Below are positions 12,374 through 33,706 of a DNA stretch of 64,000 nt, piece by piece. Location of the stretch: assembly GCA_051294375.1 (NCBI GenBank), contig CM119270.1:5681452-5745451 (forward strand), read 5' to 3'. A program made the translations under genes and the position numbers. The DNA is from Paraspadella gotoi (taxonomy: Eukaryota; Chaetognatha). Each line of letters starts with the position of its first letter. The stretch's first letter is position 1. The notes beneath the pieces were generated by a model. It did not search any database. It was not told where the DNA came from and worked only from the letters and a program-made list of their open reading frames with translations.

Positions 12374-13632
12374 TCACTCACCTTTCTTTCTACCGACTGC
12401 TTGCTTTCCTTCAGCCAAAACCGGGAAGACGACGACGACGACGGTGACTAACGCAACCAACTGAGCAATCCAACATCGACGCTGTTTACGGTGACGTCGA
12501 CATTGATCAACTCTTCGCAAGAGTTGGTTCTGATGATGGTTTTTCACGAGTTGGGATCGTGGGCGTTTTCTTCGAGGTCTTTCGTCGTCGTCGTCGTTGA
12601 TCTCTTGGCCCGAACTTGGCGTCGTTTTGACGCCCGAGTCTCTGGACCTCTTCCGCACATCCTTGTCAGTGAATTTTTCATTCTTCGTTTCCAATGAACT
12701 GACTGCGATGTCGTCCATTTGTCTTCGCCCGTTAAACCGGCTCGTTGCTTGGTTTTCGACAAAGGCGTGAAACGAAGCTATTGTCTCTAAGATGAAAACT
12801 TCTTCCTCCAAGTTGAGATTTCTCTTCGTTTCTTTACTTTCCAAGTCTCTTTCATTCGACGAAATTTCCGATAACTTTTTCGAAGCCGCCTGGGGGCATT
12901 CGAGTTCGTAGTCGTTGTTCGTCGGCAGCGCCTTCATTGTCGAATCGGTCGTCGGTGATTGGCCGAAAATATAAAAACTAATTAAAAACAAAACGGAAAC
13001 GAGGAATCGATTGAGGGTAAAAAAGTAACTTTGAATTTGAATCGAATTTGGTGTGGTGTGAGGNNNNNNNNNNTGAAGGTAAAAAAGTAAATTTGAATCG
13101 AATTTGGTGTGGTGTGAGGTTTCAAATAATGTGAGATAATGAAACTCAAAAAGAGTCCGAAGTAAATGGTAAATCGTGTAATTAAAATCCAGGAAAAAAA
13201 TTCAATAATATGAGCGTTTTTATTCAGTACCCCAAAAAAAAGAGAGAACACAGCCAGACACTTCTAAGTCTGGAAAAAACATTGAAAATCATGGAAAGGT
13301 AAAAATAATAGAATATTTACATCAAACAATATATAAAAATTTTTTTCATGTCATAAAAAATTGAAATTAAGCCTTTTCGACTCGGTCGTCGTGAAACAAC
13401 TTTTTCTCTTCCGAGTTTTTTTCTTGAAGATTTTTCTTTGTCGTCGTCGTCGTCGTCGGTCGCGACCACTACTTCCGGATCACGTGACTTCACCGGCGAC
13501 GTCACGTGAGTTCGCGAGATTTGCGCGCCGAACGCGTCGAGATTGGAGTCGTTATTGTACGTCTGTACGTCTGAACATCTGAACTGACAAACCACGCTCT
13601 CAGTGATCGTTCTGGGTCTTTTGCTTTGACAT
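12374..13632 (-). CDS. Hypothetical charged protein, probably nuclear (clearest of three copies)
   Basis: Two coding-looking blocks on the minus strand. The upstream block (about 13632-13360) encodes DVQTYNNDSNLDAFGAQISR, then an Asp run and basic patches (SSRKKLGREK). The downstream block (about 12985-12374) stays open for about 200 codons and encodes RQMDDIAVSSLETKNEK, an acidic DDDDER stretch and a basic PRRKRPR patch resembling a nuclear localisation signal. It ends in a hydrophobic Val-rich stretch before a possible donor (AAAG|GTGAGT). In the upstream block the only nearby ATG (13632) is in frame in copy 3 (CC) but not here (CCC), so the start is unresolved. No family recognised. In the intact orientation it would be divergent from the modular gene to the right. 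Confidence 0.4.
13064..13073. other. Assembly gap (10 N) flanked by a short duplication
   Basis: About 45 bp ending in GTGTGGTGTGAGG occurs immediately before and again after the 10 N. Confidence 0.95.
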
Positions 13633-14099
13633 AAAACGTTACTTATAATAAAAAGCATAACATGCTTTGAATTTAATCAAACAGAGCATAGTATAGAATA
13701 GATTTAGACAAAGGGAATAGAATGTTATGGAAATAGAATATATGTTTAAGCGTTGCTGGTTTTTTCACGCAATTTCCGAATCTTTTTTTTCTTGACCTCC
13801 AAGCGAGGGACGTTAAAAATGGAAAACCACTTTACTTTATTGCGTCTTTCTTATTTTTTTCTGGGGAAAGCGTAGTTCGAGTATCTATATATGTCTATAT
13901 AATTATTCATCAACCTTATTTTTTTTAATTTCATTCTCTTTTTTTCCATTTTTTTTCGTCCCGTTTTAAAAGTTTATTGCAATGTCAGGTTAAAATCTGA
14001 CCTCAATATTTAACCCAAACTAAGAAATAGACGGAATGAAATCCCTCGATTATTTCCTCTGTCTGTTTCTGTTCTAGAATGTCTCTTTCTTCGCTCTAA

Positions 14100-14160
14100 T
14101 CCTGAGAAGAAAGAAAAGAAAGGAAAGAAAGAAAAAGAATAGAAAGAAAAGAAAGAAAGA

Positions 14161-14190
<30 letters not shown>
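14100..14190. repeat. (GAAA)n array
   Basis: GAAA tetranucleotide array on the plus strand, the inverted counterpart of the (TTTC)n arrays at 9408-9482 and 14919-15085. Confidence 0.9.
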
Positions 14191-14191
<1 letters not shown>

Positions 14192-14918
14192 AGAAAAAAG
14201 AGAAGAAAGAAAGAAAAAACCAAAGACAGCAGCAAGCTATGCAAGCAAGCAAGCAAGGGCTTATTCATTCCGTTTTTACGGTGACCTTTGAGAGAGTCAA
14301 CAATCAAAGGTGATTTTTTAGGTCGGCTTTTGATTTTTCATCAAAGGAGAATTAAGATCGAGACGCGAATTTTGATTCTGGGTACAAAAAAAAAAAAATT
14401 GGAAAAGGGAAGGGTGAAAACTACAGTGAGAGTATCTTGGTTCGTGATATTTACACAAAAAATCTTTTTTAAAGCCTGTTTTTAGTGTAGAGAAAGTTGT
14501 AGATGTTGCGTGTATGATATTTATTACTGGCAAATTTGAAATATTTTTTATAACATTTTATCTATTCTTTCAATATTTTCTAAAACTTATTACTAGTTGT
14601 AACTTTGAGTCGTTGGTCCTTGTATCATACTGACCATTAAGGTCAATTGATCGACTAAATCCCAATATTAAAAATCAAATGTGACACCTAAAATGATAAT
14701 ATCCGAAAAATCTTAATCCTTTAACAATTTTTTTTCTTTTTTTTTTTTTTTGTACCCAGAATCAAAATTCGCGTCTCGATCTTAATTCTCCTTTGATGAA
14801 AAATCAAAAGCCGACCTAAAAAATCACCTTTGATTGTTGACTCTCTCTCAAAGGTCACCGTAAAAAAACGGAATGAATAAGCCCTTGCTTGCTTGCTTTG
14901 CTTGCTCGCTGCTTGCTT

Positions 14919-14922
14919 CTTT

Positions 14923-14970
<48 letters not shown>

Positions 14971-14990
14971 TTTTCTTTCTTTTTTCTTCT

Positions 14991-15031
<41 letters not shown>

Positions 15032-15043
15032 TTTTTTTCTTTC

Positions 15044-15085
<42 letters not shown>
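14919..15085. repeat. (TTTC)n array
   Basis: Long TTTC tandem array with T-run interruptions. It generates several spurious Phe/Ser/Leu frames. Confidence 0.95.
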
Positions 15086-15572
15086 CAGGATGAGAGAGAG
15101 AGAGAGACATTCTAGGAACAGAAACAGACAGAGGAAATAATCAGGGATTTCATTCCGTCTATTTCTTAGTTTGGGTTAAATATTGAGGTCAGATTTTAAC
15201 CTGACATTGCAATAAACTTTTTAAAACGCGGACGAAAAAATTGGAAAAAAAGAGCATGAAAATTAAAAAAAATTAAGCGTTGATGAATTAATTAAATATA
15301 GACATATATAGATACTCGAACTACGCTTTCCCCAGAAAAAAATAAGAAAGACGCAATAAAAGTAAAGTGGTTTTCCATTTTTAACGTCCCTCGCTTGGAG
15401 GTCAAGAAAAAAAAGGATTCGGAAATTGCGTGAAAAAACCAGCAACGCTTAAACATATTATTCTATTTCCAATAACATTCTATTCCCTTTGTCTAAATCT
15501 ATTTCTATACTATTCTCTGATTTGATTTTAAATTCAAAGCATGTTATTGCTTTTTATTATAAGTAAACGTTT

Positions 15573-16428
15573 TATGTCAAAGCAAAAGACCAGAACGATC
15601 ACTGAGAGCGTGTGTTGTCAGTTCAGATGTTCAGCGTACAGACGTACAATAACGACTCCAATCTCGACGCGTTCGGCGCGCAAATCTCGCGAACTTCACG
15701 TGACGTCGGCCGGTGAAGTCACGTGATTCCGGACAGTAGTGGTCGCGACCGACGACGACGACCGACGACAAAGAAAAATCTATTCAAACAAAAAACTCGG
15801 AAAGAGAAAAAGGTTGTTTCACGACGACCGATGTCGAAAAGGCTTAATTTCAAATTTTTTTAATGACATGAGAAAAATTTTTAATATATTGTTGATGTAA
15901 ATATTCTATTATTATTACCTTTCATGATTTTTCAATGTTTTTTCCAGACTTAGAAGTGTCTGCGCTGTGTTCTTCTCTTTTTTTCTCTGGGTACTGAATA
16001 AAAAACGCTCATATTATTGAATTTTTTTCCTGGATTTAATTACTACATTTACCATTTACTTCGGACTCCTTTTTGAGTTTCATTATCTCACATTATTGAC
16101 TAACACACCTGCACCAAATGATTCAAAGTTACTTTTTTACCCTCAAACGATTCCTCGTTTCCGTTTTGTTTTTAATTTTAGTTTTTATATTTTCGGCCAA
16201 CTCACCGACGACCCGATTCGACAATGAAGCGCTCTGCCGACGAACAACGACTACGAACTCGAATGCCCCCAGGCGGCGTTCGAAGAAAAGTTATCGGAAA
16301 TTTCGTTCTGAATGAAAGAGAACTTGGAAAGTAAAGAAACGAAGGAAATCTCAACTCGGGGGCTAGAAGTTTTCATCTTAGAGACAATAGCTTCATTTCG
16401 CGCCATTGTTTCAATCTCTCTCTTTTTT
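15573..16428 (+). pseudogene. Copy 3 of the unrecognised charged gene, truncated by a gap
   Basis: Same orientation as copy 1. The upstream block starts ATGTCAAAGCAAAAGACC and reads MSKQKTRTITES in frame before breaking. The downstream block (about 16200-16420) is cut off at the N-run. Frame breaks differ from copies 1 and 2. Confidence 0.5.
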
Positions 16429-16453
16429 NNNNNNNNNNNNNNNNNNNNNNNNN
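16429..16453. other. Assembly gap (25 N)
   Basis: Run of 25 N. To its right begins the intact arm that continues into the modular gene. Confidence 0.95.
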
Positions 16454-18851
16454 AAAAAAAATAGAGGATTCCCCTGTAGATTTCTGATTCGTTTGAAGAA
16501 AAAAAAGTAGATTCGCTTCCATCGCCGAAGCTGCTGACGAAACCGGCTTAAAATTTACTTTGCGTATTTAAATTCAATAAAAAAGGTGAGATGTTTAAAC
16601 TTACTTTTTCATTCTCAAGTCCAACTCGGTTCTTTCTTTTCTACTCCTCATCCTCATCTTTCTCTTCCTCCTCTTACTTCCCCCCCCCTCTCTTTTCGTT
16701 TACGTTCTTCGTTTTCTTTATAATTTAATTTTTATTATTGTTAAATATATATAGATATTAGAGGGAGGGAATCACCGATAGTTTTGTTTGTTAGACTATA
16801 TTGATACGAAGAAGAGGGAAAAAAAGCAAATAGAATACGAATCTAAAAATAGTATCGATACTGATAGCAAAAAATAACAAATATAACAATAAAACACTAA
16901 AAAAACTAAAAAAAAAAAACAAATGTAGGGTTAATAAAAAAAAAGGTAAAGACTGAAGGAAGAGTCATAGAGAGATGAAAGAAAAAAAATGGGTAATGTT
17001 ACGAAACTTACCTTCTTCCTTGAACAGAAGTGGATAATGGCACGGAAAGTATTTCACTCCCTGGGTTGCGGAAATCCTAGCATTCTCTCTCTTTCTTTTT
17101 TCTCTTTCTCTTTCTTTGTTCTTCTTATTTTTTTTTTTTTTTTTTGCTTGATTTCGTTGTTATCTTTGTATTTTTTCTCTGTCTCTCTCTCTCTCTCTCT
17201 CTTCTCTCTTCTCTTCCTCTCTCTCTCTCTCTCTCTCTCCTACTCTTTCTAATTTTTTTTCATTTTTTATCATTAATTCATTCATTCATCTAATTATCAA
17301 TTATTTTTTATTTCTTTCTCACTTCCATTCACTAATTACCAATCTCCTTCACCATCATTTCTTTCGCTCTTCCGCGTCCTCTTACATCTTCTCTCTTTCC
17401 TCCCTCCATCTACTCGACCTCACCTTTCTTCTTTCTTTCAAACGCCCCGTTAACTTACCCTCCCTCTCATCCCGACCTCGCCTTTCATCTTCCTCACCCT
17501 TTTCTCCTCTCGGTCGCGATTTCTCCGTCGGGTAAGTTTCTCCCTCTTGTCCCGATTCACTCACCTTTTTTTCCTCGAACTCACCCTCTTTCTTTTTTTT
17601 ATTTTTCTCGGCTTCTTATTTTTTTTTCATCTCCTTCTTCGGGCGACGCAATCTTTCATCTTTTTGTCCCGGTTTTTATCCTCGTAATGGATCTCTTCAG
17701 GTAAGGCTGAGGGTTACTGATAAAAATTCTGAAGAATGTTATCTCTGCTATAATTAACATAGTGAACCACCATGGTCATATGACTGTACAATAGGGTGAA
17801 GTGAAAGTTTGGAATCACAATTTTATTCAAAGTTTTATCTCAACAACCATCTTATTAGTGAATATTAATCTGGAGTTATTTTTAAATTTTTAATAATAAA
17901 GTGGCTCAGTCAGCTTATTATGTACCCTGATATAATATCAAAATTTTAATTTTTTTTTTAATTCTTAGAACAGATTTAGATTCCTCATAAAAAGTTGATC
18001 GAAGAAAAAAATATATCTTTTTAAAATTTATGACATTAAGTAGACTAAAATGAAATTAAAAATTAATATTTTAAGTATAGTTTATTATATTTTTGACCAA
18101 CTTAATTAAAGTTTATTTAAAAAAGAATTATACTTTTTTTTATTAACTTTTTGAAAAAAATCCAAATCCAGCCTTAGAATTTAAAAATTTACATTTTTAA
18201 ACTTTAGCCTATTATAATGTATAAAATTTAAAAAATAATTTTATGCAAGTACTTTTAAGAGTTTTATTTTTATGTTTTGTATGCTAAATTTTAATTTTAT
18301 AAAATTTTATTATTTTCACAACATTCTATTAAACAACTATGAAACATCTGCACCATAAACATTTTATGGTACCACTTCTGTGAGTAGTATCAGCTGATTT
18401 AAACGTTAAGCGTGTTAATTTTTCAATCTTGTATACGTATCCACAATAATCATCTCATTGTATATAACCTTTCTACCAAGTAGAGTTCGGTGATTAATAT
18501 GTAAAAGTTATTGAAAAATAATAATAAAAATTGTTTAAGCGTATTTGAAAAAGGCCTTAAAATAAAAAACTATAGGACAAGTGAAATTAAAATAAATTTC
18601 AATACGTTGATTTGATTCGCGTTAAATTTTTTTTTCATTCCAGTACGGAAGATAAACTATATGAGAAACTATACATAGAACTAGGGACTACAGGAACTAT
18701 AAAAAACAAGTTTCTACTAAAAGTCCATATTGTTTTGGCTTATCGATTTGTTGCGTGAGAGATTAGTAGTAAAAAAAGATCTTAATGACCTGCAATGGCG
18801 AAAAGGCTGCACCCCTTTTTCAGCGCAAAAAATCAGTTGTGGGCAGTCTAG

Positions 18852-18896
<45 letters not shown>

Positions 18897-19975
18897 ATCA
18901 ATATATCTCAATCATTCTCGGGCGAGATTTATTAAAATTTTCATATTGAGCTATATTAATAAATTATAAAATGTCAAAATTTAAAAATCTTTTACTACTC
19001 ATTTCACATTTTCCCCTCCATCACTTTCCTTTTCATACTCAAATTCCCAGCCCACCTCAGCCACTCAGATATTTGTTTCCCCACTCACATGTCGTCACAC
19101 GTTTTTGATTCTTTGTTGCTTCTACCTCACACACAACTCACATCTTACGCCGCGATTCGCACATAAAAAAACTTTTCCTTTTTTCTTGTTCTTTGCTAAT
19201 TTTTTGTTTCATTTTTTTCTTTCAGCGACTTTCCTTTTTATAATTTTCTTTCCTCTCTATTTTATGCCTTTCATTCTTTTCTTTCTTTCCTTTTTATCTC
19301 CTCTTTTTTTATTTATTTTTCTTTTTTCAGTTATTTTTTTACCTTCATTTGGTTTTTCTTTCTTTCTTTCTTTCTTTTTTTTTCTTTGTATCTCTCTTTT
19401 TTTCTTTTTTTCTCTCTTTCTTCCTTTTTTTTATTTCTTTTTTCTTCCTTTCTTTCTTTTTTCTTTCTTTCTTTCTTTTTTTTCTGTTTTTCATTTTTTC
19501 TTCTTTTCTTTCTTTTATTCTTTTTTTCTTTCTTTTATTCTTTTTTTCTTTTTTTTTCCTCTGTTTTTTATATTCTCCTGACACCTCACATCTCAATAGG
19601 TACATAAAAGCTGCGATCTCCCTCGTCTGTCTTTTCCCGCCGCTTTTTCCCTTTTTTTTGACTCACCCTTTTATTCTCAAATGTTCTTTTTTTTCTGAAC
19701 CACCCATTTCTTTTAATTTTTTTTTCATGTCTGAAATGATCTTTTTTTTTCTGAACCACCTACATATTTATTTTTTATTTTTTCTGTCTGAGATGTTCTT
19801 TTTTTTCCGAACCACCCATTTCTTTTTTACTTTTTTTTGTTTGCGATGTTCGTTTTTTTTCGCCACCCTGTATCGTCCCGGACTGTAGGGGGGGGAACGG
19901 GAATTTGAACCCGGGAGAAAACGGATCACAATGTTAAAGCTTTGCAAACATTTTTTCATTTTTTCCATTTTTTTT

Positions 19976-20006
<31 letters not shown>

Positions 20007-20210
20007 AATAAAAATTTACTAACGACTTCCTTGTCTAGTTGGCATCGTGCCACGATCTTTCTTAAATCCACTCTTTTTTTTTCTATATTACAAAACAAAC
20101 TTTTAAATTTTAAAGTAAAATGTAAATTTAAAAGAGGCAAATACGTTTTGCCCCCTGAGCAGAAAGGATAAAAAATGACATAAAAAAATCCGTAATTTTG
20201 TTTTCCGTTA
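16454..20210. other. 5' flank of the modular gene; no supported gene
   Basis: Contains GT-rich splice-donor-like motifs in a C/T-rich stretch (17400-17600), an AT-rich spacer (17700-18700), (CT)n at 18853-18895, pyrimidine-rich sequence (19200-19580) and (GA)n at 19981-20006. A short unit with the core GAACCACCCATTTCTT is repeated four times at about 19690-19835. The transcription start and the ATG exon of the modular gene may lie here, but I cannot place them. Confidence 0.6.
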
Positions 20211-29355
<9,145 letters not shown>

Positions 29356-31915
29356 CGACAACAACAACCAAGACGCCGATGACGGTTGAAATCGGGTGGT
29401 GCGTTATTACTGCCAGAGTTATGACAATAATTACGACGTCTCTCGTTATTCACTATGGATAATTTCGCGAGGGCGATGTCAGTCATGTCATCACAATCAA
29501 TTACGACCCTACATTTTATTTTTTTTTAAGTTTTGCCGTGGGAAGCTGTAATTATGTAATAGGCAAAAAATACACTGTGAGCTGAAAAAGTAGCTGGAAC
29601 TAAATTGCATTTAATATTAAATATATGTATGGAAAATGCCTTTATTCTGTACAATAATTCATCGAAAACATTTTTATAAGTCGAAATTTACGCAAATGAT
29701 TTTTTTCCTTTTATTTCTTCACTTTTTCTGACTTGTGAATCGTTAAATATCAAACAAGTTTCTTCTTCAAACAAAATTTTGGTGAGAAAGAAACTTTTTT
29801 ACTAATAAAATAATATAAAAATTATCGGAAATTTTTATTTCTTAACTTCTTTTTCATCTTTAATTAAATTAATAACTTGAATTTATAGTAGGTGTAAGCT
29901 TTTATAAAAAAATTATAAAAGTAAAAATTTAATTTGAAAAAATCAATTTTAATTTCATTATGTAAAAATCTTACAAGAATAGTTTTTAAGGTAATATTAT
30001 TTTTTATCTGCATAAAAATAACTTTCAAGTGTAAAAATTATTAATCTGGTGAGAAATTTTACCGTCAAATCCGTTCACACTTGGATTTACTTCTAGCCTC
30101 ACCTCAGAAAGATTTACCATTTTCTAGACCCTTTTAAGTCTTCAAACATTCCGTTTCTTTAAGGGGACCCAGTGATAAAAATGATATCATAAGCTTAAGG
30201 GTCTATCATCAAAGGAATTTGAATGGTGATAGTCATTAATTTTTCTTTGCACGGGAAAGTGTCAAAAAAATTCCTATCTCTTATTCTAGCGGAAACAAAA
30301 ATTAATAATTATGAAAAAAAAATTTAGTTGACCCTACCTAAATATTTATATAATCCATTATTTTATTTTTGCATTAGAAAGTATTTTTTACTAAATTCCA
30401 ATTTTTATTTTTACTATACAAAGCTATAATTTTAGGTTTAAGCCTCATTGAACAAAGGCTTTACAAGACTAATATTTTTTTATTTTTATATTTATTTAAA
30501 AGCAGATAAATCAAACCTAAATTCTATTCTTACAGAAACAAAACTGTAATAATTATTAATTAATATTCATATTCATCCCTTAAATGTATAATTAAACTAT
30601 ATTGATTCCTAATTATAACAATTAAAAATTTAGCAAAAGTACAGAATCTTTTTCTTCTTTTTATATTTATATTACTTCAAAGAGTTTTATTTTCATCCAA
30701 TTAACAGAATCATTTGAAAAGAAAGTTTAAATAAAATCAGTCGATACCTTAAATTTTGATTCATTCCTAGTTTTTTTTCTTATAAATTTTTGTGATAAAA
30801 GCTGAAAATCTTTTTAAAATTAGATCTTACCCTTTTTTGGAAAAAAAAATTTTAAACTTGAAAAAGATTTTCTTCTTACCGATTTTTTAAAGAAAATTAA
30901 GCTCGCTGATTTTATCAAATTTTTTAACTACTTTCCCAAATGATTATAGAAGAAAAAATTATATGATCAGAACCAGCTTAAGTTAAAGGGTCAAACGTTA
31001 TGTTTTCAGCTTTTTACCCCCCCTGTTCACTTGGTCCCCTTAAACATCATCTCATTTAACCGAAAGAAAGCCTTCAGCCATTCTACTTATCTGTATTCTC
31101 AATAAATATTGATACAAAATATATAAGATTTCATAAACATTTAATGGAAATCTTTGAGTGTATTTTGTATGAACATTGACTTTTTTCCCCTCTTAGCTCA
31201 AAATTCGTTTATGTATCAAATGATCCTTTTCTTTTTCTTTTTCTTTTTTTTGCATTATAGACTTGAATAAAATGTCTTTCTCACGGAATCGTCATTAATT
31301 TTTAACTTAGTTATTTTGAGATTTATCTTCCTGATGACAGTTAGTTTTTTTGGAAAATCGAGATTCAAGTTGATCGAATTTATTACTGTTTGAAATATAT
31401 GCAAAATCATTGAAAATTTTAATCACAGTTTATTTTACACTTACAAGTAAAATTGCTATAAATTATTTTATGAAAGTTCTTTTTAAAAATATGAAAACTT
31501 CCTACGTTTAAATGTTTTGTTATGATTCAACTACGAGGGTGCACCCATACCTATTTTAACGCTCATTTTAATATTCGTTTTTCCATTTTTGAAATAGAGT
31601 ATTTCCATCTAAATAAGCCTCGTAAGCACCCCGACAGGCTTCGTAAGCACCCGCGCTGGACTTGTTTGAATTTAGACATGTCTATGTGCAAACTGGAACG
31701 AAATCGACACTGTAGCCGAAATCGATAGAAAAATTTTCAGGAAAAAAAAAGGAAAAATTTAAAATGAGAAAAAAGAAAAGAATCGATTTTCTATTGCGGA
31801 GTTTGTTTACATTAAAAATCGATAAGTAGGGTAAGGTAATTTACGGGTCTGCCTGGTTGGCTTGGGCATGATTAAAAAACGAGTACAGATTATCTCGTAC
31901 AAAAGGAATTAATTA

Positions 31916-31984
<69 letters not shown>

Positions 31985-32265
31985 TATGACAAGATAAGTT
32001 AAAAGATTGAAAAAAATTATAAGGTATACGTTATACAGTACTGACACAAATTACGTATGTAATGTTACCTACGTATTAAGAAATGTTTCCTTTTTTAAGC
32101 ATCTTTTTTTTCAAAACTCGTTCGACTACTACAATTTGCAACTGACGGCAAAAGAACTAAAAAGGAAATGAAACTCGAAATGAAACTCATTAGTTGTAAC
32201 AATGGAAAACGTAATTGAATGTTAATTGCTCGTAATAAGCTTCTTTCATACTTTTTCCTGGAATC

Positions 32266-32310
<45 letters not shown>

Positions 32311-33056
32311 AGAAACTATATAAACTTGCAAAAGCATATTTGCTTTCATCTCGAGGTGATTCTGAAATAATCGATCAGGAAGCTTCTACATTTTTTGAGC
32401 TCTTTTGCTTGCTTTGCCAACCGTAACTTTGCTTGCCTCCTTATTCTTATTTTTTTGGTACAGTTTATTTTTTCTGTCTTTCTCTGCTTTCTATTTTTAA
32501 CGAGAATCATGAAGTTCGATTTGCGCTTAATCGTGCGCGAAATTAATTTTCAATTTTGCTCTCGATTCGAAAATAAGAGTTCAAGAAGGAAATGAGGCTG
32601 GTAGATACAACCGAGACGGCGATGAAAATTTAGACTAAGATATTGTACTCCATATTGTAATTGTAACAGAAGCTTTCGTACACTAACTACAATGCGAGAG
32701 CAATCGTAGCCTGCGTGGCGCATGCGAGCGCCCCTCCCTACCCCAGTGTTACCACGCGCAAACAAAGGGTGCAAATCGCGTGTGGGTGGGATTTTGTTGC
32801 GAGCGTGAAGTTTCCGGCTTTGGAAGGAAGAGAAGGAGGAAGAGAACGTCGACGACGACGACGACGACGACGACGATTGAAATAATAATGATAAGATTGA
32901 TGAAGACGATGCGATGATTAATTAAAATGAAGACGATGACAATTACAATAATTACGTCATGAAGTGTGTAAACGACGATGATGCGGACGATGAGAGTCAC
33001 AATGACAGCGACAATGACATTGATAATCAAAAGAGCTTTTAGTTGTTTCTGGATGA

Positions 33057-33097
<41 letters not shown>

Positions 33098-33706
33098 AAG
33101 CAACGTTGACAACGACGATGCTAACTGGGAGAAAACGCGTTCAGTTTTGGCGGATATATGCGGCGAACCAGAGGCCCGAATTCGCGAGAGCGATCGATTT
33201 CGGGAAACGATTCATTGGTGCTCACATTTATTTTGTATGTTAAAATAGTATTTTAATGCTTATTATTATAAAATAATCGATATGCAGTCACGGTGTGAAT
33301 CTTTTGAGCGATAACTATTTCCTCACCAAGTAAAATTATCGATTCAAGTCCCGCGGGATCTAAAATAACGACCCCCGGAACTATCATCGCTTTGGTGACG
33401 AGAAAAAACAGGGAAAAATAAAAGAAACGAAAAGAAAAATAAATCGATATTCTACGTCGATTTTTTTTCAGAACCGGAAATTCCGTTGGACGTCGATTCG
33501 GATATGTTCGGTTGAATTAAAGGTGGAATAAATGTAGTATAATAATTCGTAGACATAATTCAAGAATTTCATTTCATTTAAATTTAAATTAACTTTTAAA
33601 TTTAAGCTTCGGCTCAACTCGAAATCCCAGTCGCTACTCGAAACCTCTGGATAAACTCAATTAGACTTTCTTCTCTCCTATCTCTTGTTTATTTTTTACA
33701 ATCAAT
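29356..33706. other. Intergenic region between the modular gene and beta-tubulin
   Basis: No gene I can support. It is AT-rich to about 31.9 kb, with (CT)n at 31919-31981 and (GA)n at 32269-32306. A GC-richer, CpG-containing patch at about 32690-32830 (GGCGCATGCGAGCG resembles an NRF1-type site) is followed by (GAC)n at 32848-32877 and 33057-33098. The CpG patch could be the promoter of the tubulin gene with an untranslated first exon, but that is a guess. Confidence 0.5.

Noticed and set aside
31522-31728. A 68-residue frame with a short direct repeat (CGTAAGCACCC)
   Set aside because: No homology, no splice context, and composition like the surrounding spacer.
33043-33243. Thr-rich frame starting MFLDE
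   Set aside because: Driven by a (GAC)n tract; no supporting splice or homology.
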